Origin: Dryococelus australis | Lineage: Eukaryota > Arthropoda > Insecta > Phasmatodea > Phasmatidae | Direction of reading: 5' to 3' | Assembly (NCBI GenBank): GCA_029891345.1 | Contig: CM057000.1 | Span: 131,161,663 to 131,225,662, forward strand | DNA length: 64,000 nucleotides | Shown: positions 58,287 through 64,000 of the stretch, piece by piece | How positions within the stretch are numbered: position 1 is the first letter of the stretch | Layout of the letters: the number at the start of each line of letters is the position of its first letter | Notes under the pieces: generated by a model | Told to the model about the DNA's origin: nothing | The model's input: only the letters and a program-made list of their open reading frames with translations | Databases searched by the model: none | Translations under genes and position numbers: made by a program

Positions 58287-58641
58287 ATGAGTAACACAAT
58301 GTATTTTCATCCTGGAAACCATTATGTGAGTGTAAAACCAGGCAAGTCAAACATAACTTACACACTATGGTGATTTATTTTCCGCTAGGAAAAGTAAAAG
58401 TCATGAACTGATTCAATGTAATGATACGACTATATGTCCTGTGATTTACATTACTGCAACAACACGTCTTCCATCTAGTATTGAAGATGTTCACTTGCAC
58501 TATGTCGAATCATACCCAGACTTTGTTGAAAATGTTTTACATTCCCCCAAATTTAAAGATGTTTGTTTTCAAACAGACAGGATAAAGGCAGGGCATAAAA
58601 ACACTCCCTCTTTGAGAGTAGAGTTCAAGAAGAGGTCTTAG
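58287..58641 (+). pseudogene. Tandem family module 4, most diverged
   Basis: ATG 58287 opens MSNTMYFHPGNHYVSVKPGK, then ITYTLW and a stop. F-x-P, Y-x-S-V and PG line up with modules 1-3. After a short disrupted part, the frame from 58414 to 58641 reads QCNDTTICPV, LPSSIEDVHLHYV and DVCFQTDRIKAG. Assignment to the family rests mainly on the head, so it is less certain than modules 1-3. Confidence 0.4.
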
Positions 58642-58769
58642 ATCCAATATTAAGGAAGAGTTTGAAAACATTGTTTACAGAAGTTGCTAATAGCTTAAAG
58701 GTTGTCTTCAATATATTTGTGATTGGTTTTGAAACACCTTGTGTCAGTTATGTTTGGAAAAATTAAAAA

Positions 58770-59000
58770 TGGTGTGTATATTTTTGTAACATCCTATACT
58801 TGCTTGTGTATGTTTTAAATTAATGTTGTACTTACATTTTTGGATCAACCTATTTGTTTGATGGTGTGTGTATATTTTTGAAACAATTGTTTAATATGTA
58901 CTATGTTTTGGAACATTCTGTACTAAGTTGTGTGTGTTTAAGTGAATGTTGTACATAAATTTCTGAAACAAGCTGTACTTGTATATATTTTGAAAGAATT
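58770..59000 (+). repeat. ~125-bp duplicated segment
   Basis: TTGTGTATGTTTTAAATTAA...TGTTGTACTTAC (58803) recurs as TTGTGTGTGTTTAAGTGAAT...GTTGTACATAAA (58929). Noncoding. Confidence 0.5.
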
Positions 59001-59400
59001 TTTCAATAAATTTATGTTTTAAAATGAATTCCTTTGGTGTGTTTATTTTACCTCACCTCTTCAAAACTATGAAATAAAAATTTGTTTTCCTAAAAAAGGA
59101 ATAATATTGATAAACATATGCTGCAATGAGTTAAAACACATTTGGTTTCTATCAAAGTATGGTCATTAATACAAACGAGTGTTCTAATGAAAAAGCCTTA
59201 GGAAAAGAAATATAATAACAAAGACACCTATTTGTATGCCAAAAATACTGGTTAAACACAAATAAAGATATTTGAAAGTCCCCTGGCAAATATGTATGTT
59301 CGAAAACATACTATTATTTTACAACACACCTTATTCACACAAAAAATTGTTTTTTTCTTTTGCCAGCCTCCGTAGAGAAATTAGATTATGCTATAGTATG
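59001..59400. other. AT-rich, nothing assigned
   Basis: No ORF of 60 codons and no repeat copy seen. Confidence 0.45.
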
Positions 59401-59410
59401 GAGACTCTGG

Positions 59411-59535
59411 TTTTGAATCCCAGGTAAGGCATGGTTAATTGTAATCTAGTTTATAGCTTCTGGGTTCGAATCAGGGCTAGGGCATGTATGATTGTAATCT
59501 GCTTTGCAGCTTCTGGGTCGAATCCCGGCTAAGAC
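59411..59535 (+). repeat. ~54-bp repeat carrying tRNA B-box-like motifs
   Basis: TTTTGAATCCC, TTCGAATCAGGG and TCGAATCCCGG start at 59411, 59465 and 59518, each followed by AAGACATG/AGGGCATG-type sequence and TTGTAATCT. GGTTCGAATC fits the RNA polymerase III B box. No A box precedes it. Confidence 0.65.
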
Positions 59536-59895
59536 ATGTTTGTAAGTCAGTAATCATTAAGTATATTACAGGTTATATAAAAATTCCATCAAGGAATAAT
59601 GAACAAAATAAGTAATTATATATAATTAAATGATAATCAAAACAGAAATTCGTTTGTGTATGTAAAAATGCATTAAATTTGGGGTTAAAAAGCTCATGTT
59701 GAAAAAGAAATTCATTGATGGATGAAATCGTTAAATAATAACGCAATTCAAATTACATATAATCGCTTAAAACCGAATAAATACACATATTCCACATTAA
59801 ATTTCAATGTTTCGAAATAAGTTAATTCTTAGATTGATATAGATTTGAGGCGAATAGCAGCATACAAATTTTGCGACAAGGGAGGGTGTCTGGCC

Positions 59896-59931
59896 TATAT
59901 ATAGTGGGTCCAGCCCGTGCATCCTCATTTG
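59896..59931 (+). promoter_or_regulatory. TATA box and Initiator
   Basis: TATATATA starts at 59896 and the Initiator TCATTT has its A at 59927, again 31 bp away. It could drive a transcript toward the polymerase gene. GTAAGT at 60305 and TTCTTTTTTCAG ending 61902 would fit an intron between them, which is inference. Confidence 0.5.
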
Positions 59932-59999
59932 TTAATAAGTTAGCATGGGGTAAGGATCTCCTCTCCAGTGCGCATACTGCCTGCCCTCTCTGTGAAGCA

Positions 60000-61973
60000 G
60001 TCTCGCCCTCACCTGTTGTCGAGTTTTTGCGATAAATTTGTGTTCGGGTAACCCGTCGCATGTTCGTCGATTACCTGGTATTTGATGGCATCTCGACAGG
60101 TGTTGTGGGGTTAAGGAACCTGCGGATCCACTCAACCTAGCTGACCAGCCTACCGCACCTCCGACTGAGCAGCCACCCTGGCTCTCGCCTGGAATTCCGG
60201 GTCCCTGTCCAGTCTCTCTACTGCCTGAGTGGGGTCCGATCGGCCCTTCACCTACCTGAACTGGGTTCAGGTCTCGTACAATGACCTTTGGTAGTAGACT
60301 TTATGTAAGTAAATAAGCTTAACATTTAGGGTCTTTTTAATTCTTTTTCAGAATTTTTAAAAATTGATGGATTTTTTGATATTGTTTGATGTTTTACAAT
60401 ACTTGTAAAAAACCTTTAGACTTTTAGAATTTGAATGAAATTCATTAAACTTTTATATGAATTTGTTAACAACTGTTAGAATTTAAATGAAATTTGTTAA
60501 AACTTTTATATGAATATGTTATCTTTTAGGATTTGTATTAAATTATTTAAACTTCTACATGAATTTGTTAAAAACTTTAAGAATTTTAATGAAATTTGCT
60601 TAAATTTCCTTCGAATTTGTTAAAATATCCAGAGTTTACCAGGTTTTTAAATTTTTTGTTAGTTTTAAGTAATTTTAAGACAATCTGAGCAGGTGGGTTA
60701 TTGTGTGCTTGGGTGTGAATTATGGAATGACTAAAAAAATTGGAGAACTAATCCAAATACACTAGGCATATTTGGAGGGTGCATAAACCTAGCTCCTGAG
60801 GCTGTTCTAAGGGTTGTTATTTGGAGAAGGGTGTAAGATTGATGAATAATTGGACCTGAGTATTTCTAACGAATGTGGAATTTATGGAAACTAGGTTGGG
60901 TGGGAAGTATTTAAAAATTCTGTTTTTCGATTATATTTGCTTTGTTTGTATGATATTTGTCAAAGCATAAAAAATCATTTTAATTTTCAAAAAAATTTAG
61001 TAGTAGAGTGTTTTAAATGTTGTGTTTTAAGAGTGAAAAATAGTATTCCTCTTTACTAAACATTCCAGATAAAAAATCGTAAGTAAATGTGCTTTTTTCA
61101 AAAAAAATTTTAATGTTGAAAAGTATTTTTGCCGCAATTTATTAAATGTTTTCTTTTTAAAGTGTAAATATGGTACTTAATATGTAAAGTTTTCTCTTAA
61201 ACAAATTGTGTTCAAAAACTAACTTAAATTGAACACGATGTTGTGTTGTGTTTTAAATGCATTATGCTAGCCTAGGATGAAACATATAGCTCGTGTGCTG
61301 GGAAAGATAGATTAAGCGGTCTTGAAGCGTGGTGTATTGTATACTGGAGTAGTGACTAGGGACAGTCAGCTGCAGACTGGTGTTGAAAGAGTGGCGTTAG
61401 AGGAGAAGCGGCAGACTTCCCTGTTGGCTGTGACATGCAGGCGACTGCAGCACATGCTTGGTGGAGCTCTGCAAGGAAGGGGAACAGGTGGGGGAAGGGA
61501 ACAGCGAGACATGTGCCTGTATGCTAGCACCCGCTGCGGCAATTTTCTCAAATACGTTCCAGTTTCGCTCCGCTGCACCTGACCAAAGCTCTTGCCAGCT
61601 ATCCACTCCCCTTAATCTCCTCACCAGCTTACATGCCCTGGTATCTTTTGTAAACAAATATCAAGGGTCTTGCATGTCGTGCGCTAATGAAAACTACATG
61701 AGCAGGCTGCTTTTTAAACACACAACTTATCTCCCTCATTAAATATGCATTTTTAAAAACAAAATCATTGATATACAAAATTTGTTTCCCCCCCCCCCCC
61801 CCCCCTTCTGGCTAGGATGTTACTAAGTTACTAACAGAACATTTATTTCAGCTACATCGATACATCGTGGTAAGTGACTAATAGGTTATTTTCTTTTTTC
61901 AGAATGGCAACGCATTTTACATTTTTTGTGGTGTGGAAATTTTTTTTATTGGGAAACAAAAAAGAATATTTAA
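60000..61973. other. Presumed 5' non-coding region with AT-rich minisatellite
   Basis: At 60420-60625 four ~53-bp units contain TTAGAATTTGAATGAAATT and ATGAATTTGTTAA. A run of C lies at 61790-61805. Overlapping ORFs at 61322-61657 on both strands lack motifs. Confidence 0.45.
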
Positions 61974-62366
61974 GAAGGAGTGAAACTGAGTGAATGCAAA
62001 CAACAAATCATTGACAGTTTGTTGGAAGATCTTTTCGTAAGCGATTCAGAGTCTGAATCACAGATGGAAAGACAGTTTAGCACAAGCAGTCAAGACATAT
62101 CTTCGCCAAAGCAGAAACGATTCCAACTCTTGCTGGATAATATCTACTTGAGTGATTTGAACACGGATTCACTCATGGAAATACTGTCAATAGCAAAATG
62201 TCAAATTGTGTCCGCTTCCCCCAAACAAGAAAAGGTCGATCTCTTGTTAGACGATTTGTTTCTATCTGACACAGTAAATTCATGTGATTCGGATAGTGCT
62301 CCATCCATCTCACAACCGACTTTCGAATCAGTCAGAGAGACTTCTTCTAGGAAAACAAAAAATTAA
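61974..62366 (+). CDS. Acidic protein with a triplicated LLLDDLFLSD motif
   Basis: An open frame of ~130 codons between a stop at 61971 and the stop at 62364. No ATG lies near its start: the first is codon ~36, and a GTG is at 61980. Three internal copies of one motif occur: IIDSLLEDLFVSDSES, RFQLLLDNIYLSDLN and KVDLLLDDLFLSD, spaced ~40 residues apart. The region between is Ser/Gln/Lys-rich. Repeats of this acidic-amphipathic type often serve as binding segments, but no function is assigned. It lies directly upstream of and collinear with the decayed polymerase and may be its N-terminal extension or a separate small gene. The missing ATG suggests an upstream exon. Confidence 0.5.
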   Translation, partial: EGVKLSECKQQIIDSLLEDLFVSDSESESQMERQFSTSSQDISSPKQKRFQLLLDNIYLSDLNTDSLMEILSIAKCQIVSASPKQEKVDLLLDDLFLSDTVNSCDSDSAPSISQPTFESVRETSSRKTKN

Positions 62367-62383
62367 ATTGTTTTCCTATTCCA

Positions 62384-64000
62384 CAGCTTCAGTGGAGTAT
62401 TTGCCAGACCTGACATATGAGCTATTGGCCACGGCGTTCACGGGTAGATTTAGTGATCTGCAGATAGTTAATGATAGGGTTATTACTGATATGAATTTTG
62501 GATGTTTTTTCTCGAGGTGTAAGGACCTTGCATTAAACTTAGTAATATGTTAAATCCCTCGCGGAGGAGGGAGCTACAGAAACTTTCTATTTTAAGAGCA
62601 AATCCCTCCCTGTCTTCCATTCTTCCGATGTTGCCGCAATAAATGATGTGACAATTAAGCCTTACTTAACTAACAGACTTGAGGAGTTTAGTGCATGTGT
62701 TTCAGGCTGTAGTTTGCAACTGATATTGTTCATAAATGTCCATGTCTCACAATACAGGACATTCACTATAGGTGCTGCACACACTAACTACAAAAGTTTA
62801 TTGCCAATCGTCTTGCTTGCATCGATGTACGCTGCCCGGAGGGATTGTGTTCCTTTATGCCGTCATAGCATCTTTGTTTCCTGCTGTATAGAATGCCCAC
62901 TGAATTACTTCACATCCAATACCTCGAGAGGTTTTGAATACTGAAGGTTTCCCGACAGCTGTAGTCATGCAGGATATTCATAAGTTCGAGGAGACCAATT
63001 CTATTTCTATCAATGTCTACTGTGTGGTGGAGAAAGATAGTAATATAATTGACGAAATTCGCAAAAAAGATGGGGTTATCATACCTATGCATATTTCTCC
63101 TGTACATTGTGCTCACCATGAAATATTTTAGCCATTTGCGCTAGTGGTAATGCTGCACATTTGCATTTTGTATGCATTAAAAATTTGTCACGGCAGGGTG
63201 GTTAGTCAGCTGAGTACAAAACATCAGAAAAAAAAAACATGTTTGCGATTGTTGTCTCCATCATTCTTCGCCAGCAACAAAAGGCTGTTCACAATACTTT
63301 TCCCACTGGGTACAACAAGTACTTGGAATTTAAGGAATACAGCAACCAGCAGAGATTGGGTTTTGTCGCCTATTGCGATGTTGAAAGTTACCTAAAACCC
63401 TTGTCCACTTGCTTGCCTAATGATGAAATGAGTAAAGTGCAACTTGATTTCAGACTGCCCATAAAACAACTTATAGCTGTCTTTCATAACCTGCAAAATT
63501 ATGATGCTCACTTTCTCATATAGCCTTAGCTGAACATCACATAACATAACCCGACAGAACTGTGGTAATCGTAAAACCACGGTAAAATCCAGGTGGATGG
63601 AATGACCCTAGAGAAATATAAATCCATCGCCAAACAAATTCCCAGTGGGATTGATTTCAATGGAAAGGTCAACATTTCAAATTATGTTTTATTGATTCAT
63701 TCCAGTTCATGAGTACCTCTCTGGAAACTTTGGCAGGTAATTTGCAACCTGTGCAATTGGTAGGCTAGGATACATTAACATAACTACTCAAGAATATTTC
63801 CTAATCGTGAAGGCAACATATAAGCAAATAATATTTAATAACCAGTTGTATTATTTACCCCCACACTATTGTATTCCGAATTAATATTCGATCATAATTT
63901 AAAAGACTTTCTAACCACTTTGTTATGAATGTAATTAAGTATAGGTACGCGTGGCCAGATTTGACTTGGTGGCATTTGAACAGTACAGTTTGTAATTCCT
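62384..64000 (+). pseudogene. Protein-primed type-B DNA polymerase (viral/Polinton-like), decayed, truncated by window edge
   Basis: Pieces in family order lie on the plus strand in changing frames. An N-terminal part at 62650-62800 includes TNRLEEFSACVSG. At 62960-63125 come MQDIHKFEETNSISINVY and VIIPMHISP. A Cys/His region lies near 63185-63270 (SQLSTKHQKKK, then CDCCLHH). At 63310-63410 is YLEFKEY then AYCDVES, the exonuclease I motif with its Asp and Glu retained. At 63476-63523 is AVFHNLQNYDAHFLI, the exonuclease II motif. At 63688-63750 is FIDSFQFMSTSLETLAGNL, a segment typical of these enzymes. The zinc-ribbon region expected between the two exonuclease motifs is mostly absent. Several frameshifts and stops make it a pseudogene. 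The polymerase palm motifs would lie beyond 64000. Such genes occur in Polinton/Maverick elements, adintoviruses and bidnaviruses, and I cannot choose among them. Confidence 0.8.

Overview
The window looks like a gene-poor, transposon-saturated stretch of a eukaryotic, most likely insect, nuclear genome. Supporting this are spliced PIF/Harbinger and MADF genes, a DUF4817-type transposase relic, TATA-Initiator pairs at arthropod spacing, long (TA)n and (GT)n runs, an AT-rich background and dense short inverted-repeat elements. I found no intact conventional host gene, no rRNA, no functional tRNA and no CRISPR array. The species cannot be told from the sequence.

Layout. 0.7-1.6 kb holds a decayed Gypsy-type pol relic. 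1.8-3.3 kb holds tandem repeats, including a ~117-bp repeat full of TGACCTTGA. 3.7-7.4 kb is a giant fold-back structure: two ~1.45-kb arrays of a 38-bp unit facing each other, inside a flanking inverted repeat. 9.2-9.8 kb is a broken DUF4817-type transposase. From 9.8 to 51 kb the landscape is mainly short DNA transposons. One terminal-repeat family (beginning GGCTGTTCACGGTAAAGTGA) occurs about 15 times with two different interiors (~230 and ~417 bp). Two Harbinger-like MITEs with TWA target duplications lie at 14.1 and 40.3 kb in opposite orientation. Several single-copy inverted-repeat elements (15.7, 37.9, 42.6 kb) and two solo-type LTRs (34.3 and 46.9 kb) complete it.

The best preserved coding unit is a PIF/Harbinger element at 43.84-46.83 kb. 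It carries a MADF-domain gene on the plus strand and a DDE transposase gene on the minus strand, and each gene's second exon lies in the other gene's intron. The transposase is dead, with two stops and at least two frameshifts. An internally deleted MITE copy of the same element sits at 30.97-31.44 kb.

The right end (54.9-64 kb) is different. Two TATA plus Initiator pairs lead into a cluster of decayed, cysteine-containing small genes. Among them is a tandem family of four related modules I do not recognise. Further right is a decayed protein-primed type-B DNA polymerase that runs off the window edge. I infer that this is one endogenised virus-like or Polinton-like element of at least 9 kb, with the tandem family as its most novel part.
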